From: a bacterium D16-56
GTDB lineage: Bacteria > Bacillota > Clostridia > Lachnospirales > Lachnospiraceae
Length of the DNA stretch: 47,226 nt
Assembly: GCA_003611875.1 (NCBI GenBank)
Contig: RAYY01000036.1
Location: 1-47,226 of the forward strand
Reading direction: 5' to 3'
Part shown: piece after piece, positions 27,363 through 35,357 of the stretch
Layout: the number at the start of each line of letters is the position of its first letter
How positions within the stretch are numbered: the stretch's first letter is position 1
Program-made: the position numbers and the translations under genes
Notes under the pieces: model-generated
What the model was told of the DNA's origin: nothing
Seen by the model: the letters and a program-made list of their open reading frames with translations, nothing else
The model's database searches: none

Positions 27363-28247
27363 ATGCATTACACGGGAACGATATGGAGGCCGCCCTATGA
27401 GGCCGGGAGCGCACTGGTACAGGTGACGGCGGGTTGTACCCACCACAAATGCAAGTTCTGTACGCTTTATGAAGACGTGCCGTTTAAGTTCCGTATGTCG
27501 CCTTTATCCGAGGTGGAGGCGGACTTGAAGGAGATCAGCCGTTACTACCGGAACGCAAAGAGGGTATTCTTCACCGGGGCGAACCCTTTTGTATTAAGTT
27601 TTGACAAGCTGAAAACGCTGGCGGAACTGGTACGGAAATATTATCCAAAAGTGCAGTCCATCGGCTGTTTCGCCCGCATCACGGACATCACGCCGAAGAC
27701 CACGGAGCAGTTGAGGGAGCTGCGCGGGCTTGGGTACAACAGCCTAACCATCGGCGTGGAGGCGGGTGACGAGGAATCCCTGTCCTTCATGCATAAAGGG
27801 TTCGGCACGAAGGAGATCATAGAAGAATGCAAAAGGCTGGATGAAGCAGGGATGGATTATAACTTCTTCTACCTTGCCGGGATATACGGTTCCGGGCATA
27901 TGGAGGAAGGGGTGAAGAACACGGCGGAGGTGTTCAACCAACTCCACCCGAAGGTCATTGTTTCCTCCATGCTGACGGTCTATCCGACCTCGGAGCTGTA
28001 CCAGGAAATCCAGGCTGGGAACTGGACGGAGGAAACGGAGACAGAAAAGCTGTATGAACTGAGGACGCTGGTCGGCAGCCTTGACATAGACACCTATTTT
28101 GCAACGATGGGGGCTTCGAACTGCATCAACGTGGAGGGGCATCTGCCGAAGGACAGGGAACGGATGGTAAAGTGGCTGGATGAGGTCATCGGCGCCGTGG
28201 ATGAAAAGGAGCTGCGCAGATACCGTGAGAACCTGCGGCATCTGTAA
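27363..28247 (+). CDS. radical SAM protein
   Basis: A 294-residue radical SAM enzyme. ATG 27363 follows AAGGAGAG; the frame is open further upstream only because it is fused to the pyrD remnant. The cluster-binding Cys lie in [15 protein letters not shown], a CX4CX2C spacing rather than the common CX3CX2C. The SAM-binding barrel follows with [20 protein letters not shown] and [12 protein letters not shown]. There is no SPASM domain. The substrate is unknown; similar proteins are widespread in Clostridia without an assigned role. It appears intact. Confidence 0.82.
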   Translation: MHYTGTIWRPPYEAGSALVQVTAGCTHHKCKFCTLYEDVPFKFRMSPLSEVEADLKEISRYYRNAKRVFFTGANPFVLSFDKLKTLAELVRKYYPKVQSIGCFARITDITPKTTEQLRELRGLGYNSLTIGVEAGDEESLSFMHKGFGTKEIIEECKRLDEAGMDYNFFYLAGIYGSGHMEEGVKNTAEVFNQLHPKVIVSSMLTVYPTSELYQEIQAGNWTEETETEKLYELRTLVGSLDIDTYFATMGASNCINVEGHLPKDRERMVKWLDEVIGAVDEKELRRYRENLRHL

Positions 28248-28258
28248 GGAGGGGAGCC

Positions 28259-28441
28259 ATGATACAGGATATCTCCCCTTACAGGCTGGATATGGCATAC
28301 CGCGGTACAGCCCCGGCCCCGGATGACTGCTTTTTCTCTTTCCGCGGAGAGGATGTGCTTTTGCAGGATATGGGGGACGGGCGCAGGAGCCTCCCGTCCT
28401 TCCGGGATAAATTCCAATTTTTCTCTATGTGCAGTCTTTAA
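28259..28441 (+). pseudogene. NADH pyrophosphatase (NudC) N-terminal fragment
   Basis: After AAGGAGGGG the ATG at 28259 opens MIQDISPYRLDMAYRG and FFSFRGEDVLLQD, which resembles the N-terminal domain of Clostridial NudC-type NUDIX hydrolases. At about residue 50 it runs into unrelated DNA and stops at 28441. The zinc ribbon and NUDIX box are missing. It lies 11 bases after the radical SAM gene, so it was in one operon with it. Confidence 0.6.
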
Positions 28442-28529
28442 GATGCGTTTAGAAGCCAAAAACCTCATATTGTGCATATGAGATACAAATTTTTAACCGT
28501 TCACTACAAAATTTGTACCATCTGTCAGA

Positions 28530-28766
28530 TTTGATATCATATTTCTTGACATACAAATGGATGGCATAAACGGAATTCAGGCAGCAAGAATGCTGTGGAA
28601 TAAAAAAGAAAAAGCCTTGTTGATTTTTATTACGGGCTTAAAAGAGTATGTATTTGAATCCTTTGACGTATCTGCTTTTCATTACCTTTTAAAGCCAATT
28701 GAAGAGAAAAAATCTGCAGAGGTATTTGCCAGGGCTGCGGCAGAGGCAGAGAAAAAAGGGGATTAG
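28530..28766 (+). pseudogene. LytTR-type response regulator, receiver-domain fragment
   Basis: The frame from 28530 reads FDIIFLDIQMDGINGIQAAR with the phospho-acceptor Asp, then LIFITGLKEYVFESFDVSAF and HYLLKPIEEKKSAEVF (conserved Lys and the alpha5 region), ending at TAG 28764. It is the middle of a LytTR regulator; neither the start nor the DNA-binding domain is present. It corresponds to the part missing from the regulator at 12810. Confidence 0.8.
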
Positions 28767-28771
28767 CGGAC

Positions 28772-28822
28772 GGCAGCTACTCATAAAACAGTATCACAAT
28801 AAACTGAAATAGGGTAGCTGCC
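28772..28822. repeat. inverted repeat GGCAGCTAC/GTAGCTGCC
   Basis: GGCAGCTAC (28772-28780) and GTAGCTGCC (28814-28822) are perfect inverted repeats 33 bases apart, just before the strong terminator. Possibly part of an element end. Confidence 0.45.
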
Positions 28823-28840
28823 ATACAGCAAAGACGGAAA

Positions 28841-28889
28841 CAGCCGTCAAGGACGCGAAGCGCGAAGTTTATCCTTGACGGCTGTTTTT
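28841..28889 (+). terminator. strong intrinsic terminator
   Basis: CAGCCGTCAAGGA (28841-28853) pairs perfectly with TCCTTGACGGCTG (28872-28884), 13 base pairs, followed by five T. It separates the receiver fragment from the convergent genes on the other strand. Confidence 0.88.
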
Positions 28890-28896
28890 GGCTTTG

Positions 28897-29109
28897 CTAC
28901 TTATGCGGCGGTTGGTAATCCAGTCGGAACTTCAAGACAGCCATGAGCAGCTTTGCGTTTAATCGTTCTTTCAAATCGGCGTTCCCTCCGCTTAGTCTGC
29001 CTATGTAGGCTTTGTGCCGTTCCTGTACCGCAAGGAGCGCGGCGGTATCGCCTGTGATTGCCCCTTCAAGCACTTCTTAGAGAACAAGGTTGTATTTGCT
29101 ATTCTTCAT
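28897..29109 (-). pseudogene. Tn916 orf8-like helix-turn-helix gene with nonsense codon
   Basis: A 70-residue small regulator of Tn916-like elements (HTH_16 type). It reads MKNSKYNLVL, then TAA at 29077-29079, then EVLEGAITGDTAALLAVQER, HKAYIGRLS and LKERLNAKLLMAVLKFRLDY. Only the TAA interrupts the frame; a Gln codon CAA would restore it. The ATG overlaps the end of the sigma-factor-like gene, as is usual for this pair. Confidence 0.72.
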
Positions 29110-29473
29110 CATTCATCTTCTCCATTTCTCTCCGCAACTGCTTCAAAGCTGCGTTTTTCTGATAGTTGACCGTTGTGCGCGGCTTTCCCAATAACGCCGC
29201 AATCTGCTTATCCTTTAATTGCAGATAATAGCGTATGAGGATAATTTCCCGCCAACCTTCCGATAGATACAACAAGGCTGTTGCTAACTTTTCGCTGTCA
29301 ACGATAACCGTCTGACCGTTGACTGCAAAGGCAGTCGGCTTGTCCTGCAAGACAAAGTATTCATCCATGCTGTGCGGTGCAAAAGGAGTATTCTCTTGCA
29401 AGTATTCAAGGGATATTTCATGCTTTGTTTTGCGCTTTCGTTCCCTGTAATAATTACAGGCTTCATTGTGCAA
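29099..29473 (-). CDS. sigma-70-like HTH protein of a Tn916-type element
   Basis: About 124 residues, similar to the sigma-factor-like regulator (orf7 type) of Tn916-like elements. An N-terminal basic segment (EACNYYRERKRKTKHEISLE) is followed by a C-terminal sigma region 4-like HTH with EGWREIILIRYYLQLKDKQI, AALLGKPRTTVNYQKNAALK and QLRREMEKM. The frame is open upstream (SKSQTQRRRAVL) but without an ATG, so TTG 29473 is a provisional start and a small lesion at the 5' end is possible. It may control transfer genes that are no longer present. Confidence 0.72.
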   Translation of the reverse strand: MHNEACNYYRERKRKTKHEISLEYLQENTPFAPHSMDEYFVLQDKPTAFAVNGQTVIVDSEKLATALLYLSEGWREIILIRYYLQLKDKQIAALLGKPRTTVNYQKNAALKQLRREMEKMNDEE

Positions 29474-29522
29474 TACGGCTCTGCGTCTTTGCGTCTGGCT
29501 TTTTGATAACTGACATATTCAT

Positions 29523-29660
29523 TTATTTCACATTGATTAGTGTTTCCTGTTTGCACTTCGGACAGAACAACGGAAGGTTTTTAAGTTCCGTATCTCCTCG
29601 TATGCGTAATCTTGTTTTATTTCCGCAAACAGGGCAAAATATCCATTCTGATTTGTCCAT
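29523..29660 (-). CDS. cysteine-rich KTR-domain protein
   Basis: A 45-residue zinc-ribbon peptide common beside tet genes and small regulators in Tn916-like elements. It starts MDKSEWIFCPVCGNKTRLRI and ends LPLFCPKCKQETLINVK, with two CPxC knuckles. It is complete. Function is unknown. Confidence 0.85.
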   Translation of the reverse strand: MDKSEWIFCPVCGNKTRLRIRGDTELKNLPLFCPKCKQETLINVK

Positions 29661-29678
29661 TAAAACAACCCCGCCAGT

Positions 29679-30227
29679 TTAGCTGAAAAACTGCTCGACA
29701 AAATCAGTAGAGTTCAATTTGTCTTGTACCTCTTTGTTCCATTTTTCTTGTTCCAGTAGTTCAGATAAAGGACTTCCAAAAACTTCCTCGATTTGTTTTC
29801 TGCTAAAGGAGTAACTTTCACCGGAAAAGTTGTAGGTTATTCCGGACAGGTTATCAATCGCCGCCATAGCCGCAACAGAATTATAGACTAAATCGCATTG
29901 CACCTTTTCTTCGCCAATGTTCCAAACAGTATCAAGGTAGTTTACTGTCAAAGCACAAGTTTCTGAATTGATTTCAAACTTCATATCAACATTATTCAGT
30001 GGTAAATTCCAGAACAAATTGCCGATATTACTTGCGTCCCCGATATAAGGGCTTTTGTAATCCATAATCGCAGAAATGTCATGCGTTAAAGCATCTGTTT
30101 GATTTCGTGCATACTCCGCTTGCTTTTCTTGATTAGCTGGAATAACCCCAAACTGGATTATGCAAAACAGGATTGCAGCGATAGCCAGAAGACAAATGAT
30201 GATTTTACTTTTTTTATTCATTTTCAT
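29679..30227 (-). CDS. DUF4825-like membrane-anchored protein
   Basis: A 182-residue protein with an N-terminal hydrophobic anchor (SKIIICLLAIAAILFCIIQF) preceded by Lys residues, so the rest should face the outside. The exported part includes HDISAIMDYKSPYIGDASNI and fits what I know as DUF4825. Start 30227 or the second ATG at 30221 are both possible; AAAGGGG favours the second. It overlaps the upstream membrane gene and forms an operon with it and PadR. Confidence 0.72.
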   Translation of the reverse strand: MKMNKKSKIIICLLAIAAILFCIIQFGVIPANQEKQAEYARNQTDALTHDISAIMDYKSPYIGDASNIGNLFWNLPLNNVDMKFEINSETCALTVNYLDTVWNIGEEKVQCDLVYNSVAAMAAIDNLSGITYNFSGESYSFSRKQIEEVFGSPLSELLEQEKWNKEVQDKLNSTDFVEQFFS

Positions 30228-30879
30228 GCCCCTTTCTGTTTTTCAATAAGAGCTTTGTAAAGCTGCCAAATGTAATAGGAATAAGGATTGTAAGTAGCGG
30301 CATATAAAACCGTACCGCGACATTCGCCATTTGATACGGACCGCTGATATTGAGAGGTCTGCCAAACCAAATATTGCTTCCGAATGTCAACGCCGCCATT
30401 GTTCCGGCACATACAACAAAGAACAGTCCCCAAACAATCCAAGCTGTTTTCTTGCGTCGTTCGCTTGTAGTGATTGACAGGAATGCGACAACTTCCGTCT
30501 GCTGTTTGGTCTGCAAAAGATAAACTATGCCGGAACTGATAGTAAGCAAAAGCCCCAAGTAGCTGAATGCTGCAAAATGGGTGAAAAGCAGCGGCAAAGA
30601 GAATATCCAAAATATGATACAGTTGAGAAGTACGGTCTGCGTACATTCTAAACGGTATTTGCTAATGTCTGTCAGTTGATTTCCGTCTATCAGATAGTCA
30701 ATCGTGGATACACTTTCCTTTGCTTTCTTTGCTGCAATATCCGCTTCAATCCCCTGCGCTATCAAGTCGTCCATTTTTGCAGTCATATTGCTCAATATTT
30801 CTTCCTTTAAATCTTTTACTTCGGGTGTCAGGCGTTGATGTCGGAATAATTCATCAACGTATTGTTTTAAATCTATCAT
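30214..30879 (-). CDS. PadR-linked membrane protein (permease prefix domain)
   Basis: A 221-residue protein. The cytoplasmic N-terminal ~75 residues (LKQYVDELFRHQRLTPEVKD, then LKEEILSNMTAKMDDLIAQG) are the permease-prefix type domain that usually accompanies PadR repressors. Four or five membrane segments follow (IIFWIFSLPLLF, YLGLLLTISSGIVYLL, AWIVWGLFFVVCAG, FYMPLLTILIPITF). It starts 4 bases before the PadR stop. It probably senses or shapes membrane or envelope stress. Intact. Confidence 0.78.
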   Translation of the reverse strand: MIDLKQYVDELFRHQRLTPEVKDLKEEILSNMTAKMDDLIAQGIEADIAAKKAKESVSTIDYLIDGNQLTDISKYRLECTQTVLLNCIIFWIFSLPLLFTHFAAFSYLGLLLTISSGIVYLLQTKQQTEVVAFLSITTSERRKKTAWIVWGLFFVVCAGTMAALTFGSNIWFGRPLNISGPYQMANVAVRFYMPLLTILIPITFGSFTKLLLKNRKGHENE

Positions 30880-31223
30880 TCGTCATTACCTCCTTGAAGA
30901 AGTCTTGTAATAATTTTTTGTGCGTGCAGCCATTCTGCAAGGGCTTTTTCATATGCTGCATTGCCGCTGTCTGTAATGTGGTAATATTTGCGGCGTCCTC
31001 CTTGCGATTCGTCGCCCCAGTAGCTAATGATGTGTCCTTGTTTTTCGAGCCGCTTTAGACTGGTATATAATGACGGCTCTTTTAGCTCATACCCATTGTT
31101 GCTATTTATGGATACAGCTTTCATAATTTCGTAGCCATAGTTATCACCATTAAGCAGGATTTTCAAAATAATAGTGTCTATGTGTCCACGAATAAGGTCG
31201 CTGTTTATATTCTGCTCCGTCAT
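30876..31223 (-). CDS. PadR-family transcription regulator
   Basis: A 115-residue PadR winged-helix repressor. It shows RGHIDTIILKILLNGDNYGY, EIMKAVSINSNNGYELKEPS, LYTSLKRLEKQGHIISYW and GGRRKYYHITDSGNAAYE, all family marks. GGAGGTGA precedes ATG 31223. It is the first gene of the operon with the permease-prefix and DUF4825 genes and probably represses its own promoter. Confidence 0.93.
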   Translation of the reverse strand: MTEQNINSDLIRGHIDTIILKILLNGDNYGYEIMKAVSINSNNGYELKEPSLYTSLKRLEKQGHIISYWGDESQGGRRKYYHITDSGNAAYEKALAEWLHAQKIITRLLQGGNDE

Positions 31224-31242
31224 CTACTTCACCTCCATACTC

Positions 31243-31271
31243 ATTATACTCAAAATTACTATGTGTGTCAA
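31243..31271 (-). promoter_or_regulatory. consensus promoter of the PadR operon
   Basis: On the minus strand, TTGACA (31271-31266), a 17-base spacer and TATAAT (31248-31243) give a full consensus sigma-A promoter about 20 bases before the PadR start. A promoter this strong needs repression, which fits PadR autoregulation. Confidence 0.9.
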
Positions 31272-31474
31272 GGTACTTCGCAATAAATAGACTGAGGGCA
31301 GCAGATTGCAGCCGTTCTGTGCTGCAATGTTTTTTTATCCAAAATCTGCTTTTCATTTGGCATTTTTGGATTTTCCCCGTATTAAGAAGTGAGAAAACTT
31401 TTTGAAAAATTTTCTCTAAAACTTTGGCAAAACCGCCCTCTGCGGTGTTGTAGGCAGTAAAAGGAGAAATGCGA

Positions 31475-31811
31475 ATGGAAAACCGAAAACGGAACGTACA
31501 AATTATTGTACGGGTAACAGAGGAAGAACGGGCGTTGATTGAGGAAAAAATGAAGCAGATACCAACACCTATCTGCTTATGCCCGCAAAATGCTTATCGA
31601 CGGGTACATTATTGTTTTAGATTTGCAAGAGGTCAAAGCGCATACGGCGCAGCTTCAGAAAATCGGCGTGAACGTCAATCAGATTGCAAGGCGTATCAAC
31701 GAAACAGGGCGCATTTACGCCGACGATATGGGCGGGGTAAAGCGGCTTATGGAAGAAGTGTGGCGATTGGAGCATCGGCTGCTTCTGCAATTCAAGGGGC
31801 TTACAAAATGA
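31475..31811 (+). pseudogene. MobC relaxosome protein, frameshifted
   Basis: AAAGGAG precedes ATG 31475, which opens MENRKRNVQIIVRVTEEERA and LIEEKMKQIPT. Near 31562 the frame shifts, and the remainder reads LSAYARKMLIDGYIIVLDLQ, VNVNQIARRINETGRIYADD to the stop at 31811. Joined, it is a full MobC of ~110 residues. It belongs to the Tn916/Tn4451-like remnant rather than the relaxase at 18-21 kb. Confidence 0.78.
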
Positions 31812-31949
31812 GGGTTTGGGATACTTCCCAACAATCGTTTTGCAGGGCAAAATATGGAACAGGCTATCCTGTTCTTATGCTTTAACTACGAAACGGTAAA
31901 CCCCGATTTCAAAGGAAAGGACGGAAAGGAATGGAACGAAAACGAATAA
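31812..31949 (+). pseudogene. 3' end of an unidentified mobile-element gene
   Basis: The frame after MobC reads RFAGQNMEQAILFLCFNYET and VNPDFKGKDGKEWNENE to TAA, overlapping the next gene start. The sequence looks like the true end of a protein whose body was deleted. Family not recognised. Confidence 0.4.
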
Positions 31950-32149
31950 TCAAAAACGGACATATCGTGGTAAAAAATCCACTTGCCTATGAATTGCCAA
32001 AGCGTGAAGTCGTGATAAAGCCGGGCAGGACGCTCTACCGTTTTACGGGCAGTTATGACGGACAAAGAGCGTTGCCGAGCAAGGTTTTACGGCTTATGGG
32101 GCAGGATAATTTACAGAAAGATGATGACAATGGAGACAAAGAGCGTTAA
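31931..32149 (+). CDS. TnpW-like small transposon protein
   Basis: A 72-residue protein starting after GGAAAGGA. It reads ELPKREVVIKPGRTLYRFTG and SYDGQRALPSKVLRLM, similar to the small transposon-encoded TnpW-type proteins that sit before large serine recombinases in Tn4451-like elements. It directly precedes such a recombinase remnant. Role unknown. Confidence 0.55.
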   Translation: MERKRIIKNGHIVVKNPLAYELPKREVVIKPGRTLYRFTGSYDGQRALPSKVLRLMGQDNLQKDDDNGDKER

Positions 32150-32207
32150 AATAGAAATATGCAATCCTGTATTGGCAGACTGCCCGCAGATAAAGGAGGA
32201 ACATTCT

Positions 32208-32379
32208 ATGTTAAGGCAGTCTGATAACCAAATCACCGCCCTCTACTGTCGTTTAAGTCTGGTCGTCAGACGACGAGTTACAGGGCGACAGCAACAGCAT
32301 TGTAAATCAAAAGGCGATTTTAAGTAAATACGCAAAGGAAAATCACTTTTCCAATCTTCAATTTTTCGTGGAAATGTAA
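32208..32379 (+). pseudogene. large serine recombinase, N-terminal fragment
   Basis: After AAGGAGG the ATG at 32208 opens LRQSDNQITALYCRLS, the catalytic-domain start of TnpX/TndX-type recombinases (the Ser follows CRL). The frame then shifts near 32260 and continues DDELQGDSNSIVNQKAILSK, YAKENHFSNLQFFV to 32379. The remaining ~450 residues are missing; the IS1182 element begins 50 bases later. Confidence 0.75.
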
Positions 32380-32432
32380 ACCGCTTATTTGATACAAAAG
32401 GAATGAACAGAATATCGGGAAAACCGCTGAAA

Positions 32433-33409
32433 CGAGGGCACTGAAAAAGTCTGATTCTTTGAAAAAGAATTGGGCTTTTTTCTGTGTTGGCATTATAATA
32501 GAAGTATAGGGAAGGAGGACTCCGAAATGCTGAAAGATCATTCACAGTTGAAATTACCATTATCACCTTATCAGGGGATTTACAATGCGATCATTCCTGC
32601 AAATCATCTTTTGCGGAAGATAAAAGAGAACATCGATTTCAGTTTTGTTAATCCTATGCTGCGGAAACAGTATTGTGAAAATTTCGGACACCCGGCAAAA
32701 GAACCAGATATGATATTCAAGCTATTGTTCTTGAAAAAGCTCTGCGACCTGTCTGATGAAACGCTGATCAGCAGCGCCCGGACAGATATGGCGGCCAGGA
32801 GTTACCAGGCCTGATAGAAAAGGTGCAGGAAACAGGGATAGAGGTGACAGAAGTAATAGGGGATATGGCATATGGCTCAGCGATGATAATCCGGAAGCCT
32901 GTGGAGAAGGGATTACATTAATTGCACGGACAAATACGGCGGTGGCAGCGTCAGCAAACGGAAAACCGGAGGAAGGATTCTGTTACAATAAGGATGCCGG
33001 AATGCTGCAGTGTCCGGCCGGGAAATTGGCGATGCGGGTAGAGAAGCGGACAGCAAAGAACGGGAATACCTATTTAAGATATATATTCAGCAAAGTGAAA
33101 TGCAGGAAATGCCCGTTAAGAGAAAGCTGCCGTGTAGGGAGAGGGAAATCAAAGGAACGGAGTTACAGCATTACCCAGGCAAGCGAAAAGAACCTGGAAC
33201 GACTGAAATTTGAGTAGAGTGAATATTTCAGGGAACGGATGAAGATTCGGAATCGAATAGAAGAAAAGAATGGGGAAATAAAAGAAGCCCACGGATTACG
33301 CAGAGAGGATTCGAGAGGGCTGTTTGCCATGGAACTGCAAATGTATATCACAGCATTTGTGGCAAATGTCAAGAGAATCACGAGGCTGACGGAGCTGGTA
33401 ATGCAGTAA
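32433..33409 (+). mobile_element. IS1182-family insertion sequence, internally deleted
   Basis: The left end (GAGGGCACTGAAAAAGTC onward) recurs at the window's right edge. The transposase starts at ATG 32527 after GGAGGA. No matching inverted repeat was found on the right, so that end is truncated near the start of the kinase cassette. Confidence 0.8.
32527..33409 (+). pseudogene. IS1182-family transposase remnant
   Basis: The N-terminus (HSQLKLPLSPYQGIYNAIIP, NPMLRKQYCENFGHPAKEPD) stays in frame for 96 codons to TGA at 32812. Several hundred bases coding for the DDE core are missing. After that the middle (EKVQETGIEVTEVIGDMAYG) and, in another frame, the zinc-binding C-terminal part (GMLQCPAGKL, KVKCRKCPLRESCRVGRGKS) follow, with TAG at 33215 and a final stop at 33407. 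It cannot encode a transposase. Confidence 0.8.
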
Positions 33410-33475
33410 GGTAACGCTTTTCCTTGCATGCTTTGGAGCAAATTTGTAACACAGATGCTGTTTATAGTGTCAACT

Positions 33476-33491
33476 CTCAAGTAAACTTGAG
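33476..33491. promoter_or_regulatory. palindromic operator candidate before the kinase cassette
   Basis: CTCAAGT-AA-ACTTGAG is a perfect 7-base inverted repeat with a 2-base centre. A TATAGT hexamer (33463-33468) lies just upstream. It is the only clear regulatory-looking site before the first gene of the cassette. Confidence 0.5.
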
Positions 33492-33519
33492 AAAATTCAA
33501 AAAGGTGATAAAATTAAAA

Positions 33520-33630
33520 ATGAAAAAGGTAGGCGAAAATTTTGATTCAGGAGTAAGGGAAGATGATATGAAGCAAACTTTCAAGTTTATCCTGAATAGC
33601 AATACGATCGATTGCAGGGAGGACGAATGA
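33520..33630 (+). CDS. 36-residue small ORF coupled to the kinase cassette
   Basis: ATG 33520 follows AAGGTGA by about 11 bases. The peptide starts MKKVGENFDSGVREDDMKQT and ends NSNTIDCREDE with one Cys. Its TGA overlaps the next ATG (ATGA), so translation is coupled. It could be a leader, a substrate peptide for the downstream radical SAM enzyme, or a small partner protein. No family is recognised. Confidence 0.45.
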   Translation: MKKVGENFDSGVREDDMKQTFKFILNSNTIDCREDE

Positions 33631-35324
33631 AAGAGCTTGATTATACCATTTCTGCGAAAAAGAGCATAGAAAAATATGAAGCAGCCACTTACGGCAGTCA
33701 GGATTTTGATGTATATGACCTGATAAAATGCGGACAGCTTACAGTTGAGGATGTTCTATGGTATCATGCTTTTAGCGGCTATACGTATCTGTGCAGTATG
33801 CCCTTAAAAAACGAGCAGATCGCAGCGGAAATACGCAGGTATCTTTTTCGGGAAAAAATTGGGGGAAAGGAAAAAACCGTACAGAGTATCGAACTAGATT
33901 CGGAGATTGAAAAAGAGCAGACCCTGTACTGTCTTCCGGACGGTTCCTGTTATGACAGGCTGACGGCGCCGGAGATTTTAAGCAAGATGATAAAGGTTCT
34001 GCAGGAAAGCTATATGGAATGCCATTTGACGAGTGATGAAGGCATTGCGTATAAGATTCCCTTGACCCCTGCCGCGTTTCGAAAATTCCTGCTTCAAGAG
34101 GTAACGAACCGGGATAATCTGATACGTATGGCTTTTGCCCTGCGCCTGAAAAGAGAGGAGTTTAATCGTTTTTTAACTTCTGGATCGTATCTTAGGGAAT
34201 TAAGCGCGGCTGTTCCTCGGGAGATGATTCTGTTGTATTGTATTGAAAATGGGAGATTTGAGTGGGAGTTTGTCAATAAGCTCCAGAGGAAAGCCGAGAA
34301 GTATAAAAAGGAAGCTTACAATGAAAATCATAGCGAAAATATTGATACAGACAGCAGATTTATATATACACAGAATGCGAAGACAGAGTGGGCAGAAGCT
34401 CTGCAGGGCATGGATGCAAAAAGGTTTCAGGAGGAGATTTTAAAGCCCTGCTGCCGTATGGCTGTGCGAAAAAGCCTGTCGGACAAACAGTATAGTATGA
34501 GTTCTTTTGAAAAAATGTATCAGTATTCGATTCTGAAAGATTTAGCGGCAGAAATGGGGAACTGTAAAGTATACGAAGACTATGATACTGTGTTTGTTAC
34601 GGAAACTGTCAGGCGTTATTGGGAACATCTGAATCTGCCGGAGGATTACTGGCTGTTTAAAAGTGAAAATGATGATAAAGTAATGTCAGCAGATTCTTAC
34701 TGTAGATTTTTGGCGTATCGTATGATGATGCCCAATACCGAGGGCAGGCATAATGTCAAATTTTATCGTTCCAGATATGGACTGCTTCCAAATGAAATCC
34801 GTAGCCATGTGATGAAAGTGAGCGATATTGACAAGCTTCGCAGCCTGGACTGCGAGAAATCAAAAGTACATAGCATCAATCGGTATGATATTATGGTCGT
34901 GAAATTTTATTATTTTTTAATGAAGAGCTGGAAAGAGGGCGGGCCGTTTCTGGCGGAAAATAGGGAGTCTGCGGATAAGCAGTGGAGGAAGTTTTTTGCC
35001 GGAATGAATGCGGATCTGCAGGATACAGGCTATCCGAAGATGACAAATAAAAATCCGATGGATGCCATGCTGCGGATTTGTTTCCATTCGATCTGTCCGC
35101 TGGAATGTTATAACAGGATTTATGAGCTGGATATTTTGCATAGCATCATCGAAGACCCTGACGGGTACAGCACAGCATATTATCCAAAGCCGGAGAGGAT
35201 ACGAGCTGTTTTAGACGGGCTGGAAAGAAGCTATCAAAAAATCTGTAAGATAGATCCGGTAAAAGAAGGCGAATGGAGGCTTGTTGAAGATTTTAAGAAG
35301 AGAATTCAACAAAAGGACATCTAA
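33627..35324 (+). CDS. uncharacterised 565-residue protein of the kinase cassette
   Basis: ATG 33627 is chosen since GGGAGGACGA lies directly upstream. I do not recognise the protein. It is soluble and mostly helical, without signal peptide or membrane span. The segment at about residues 165-215 (NLIRMAFALRLKREEFNRFL, then LREMI-like LLYCIENG) resembles a compact helical XRE-like unit seen in some Clostridial regulators with protein kinases; this is a weak comparison. Cys are scattered without a metal motif. It lies 33 bases before the kinase gene, so it may be the kinase substrate, a regulator or an effector. The frame is fully intact. Confidence 0.75.
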   Translation: MKELDYTISAKKSIEKYEAATYGSQDFDVYDLIKCGQLTVEDVLWYHAFSGYTYLCSMPLKNEQIAAEIRRYLFREKIGGKEKTVQSIELDSEIEKEQTLYCLPDGSCYDRLTAPEILSKMIKVLQESYMECHLTSDEGIAYKIPLTPAAFRKFLLQEVTNRDNLIRMAFALRLKREEFNRFLTSGSYLRELSAAVPREMILLYCIENGRFEWEFVNKLQRKAEKYKKEAYNENHSENIDTDSRFIYTQNAKTEWAEALQGMDAKRFQEEILKPCCRMAVRKSLSDKQYSMSSFEKMYQYSILKDLAAEMGNCKVYEDYDTVFVTETVRRYWEHLNLPEDYWLFKSENDDKVMSADSYCRFLAYRMMMPNTEGRHNVKFYRSRYGLLPNEIRSHVMKVSDIDKLRSLDCEKSKVHSINRYDIMVVKFYYFLMKSWKEGGPFLAENRESADKQWRKFFAGMNADLQDTGYPKMTNKNPMDAMLRICFHSICPLECYNRIYELDILHSIIEDPDGYSTAYYPKPERIRAVLDGLERSYQKICKIDPVKEGEWRLVEDFKKRIQQKDI

Positions 35325-35357
35325 GAGGACGCCTGAGTTGATTGAAAGGACGATTTT

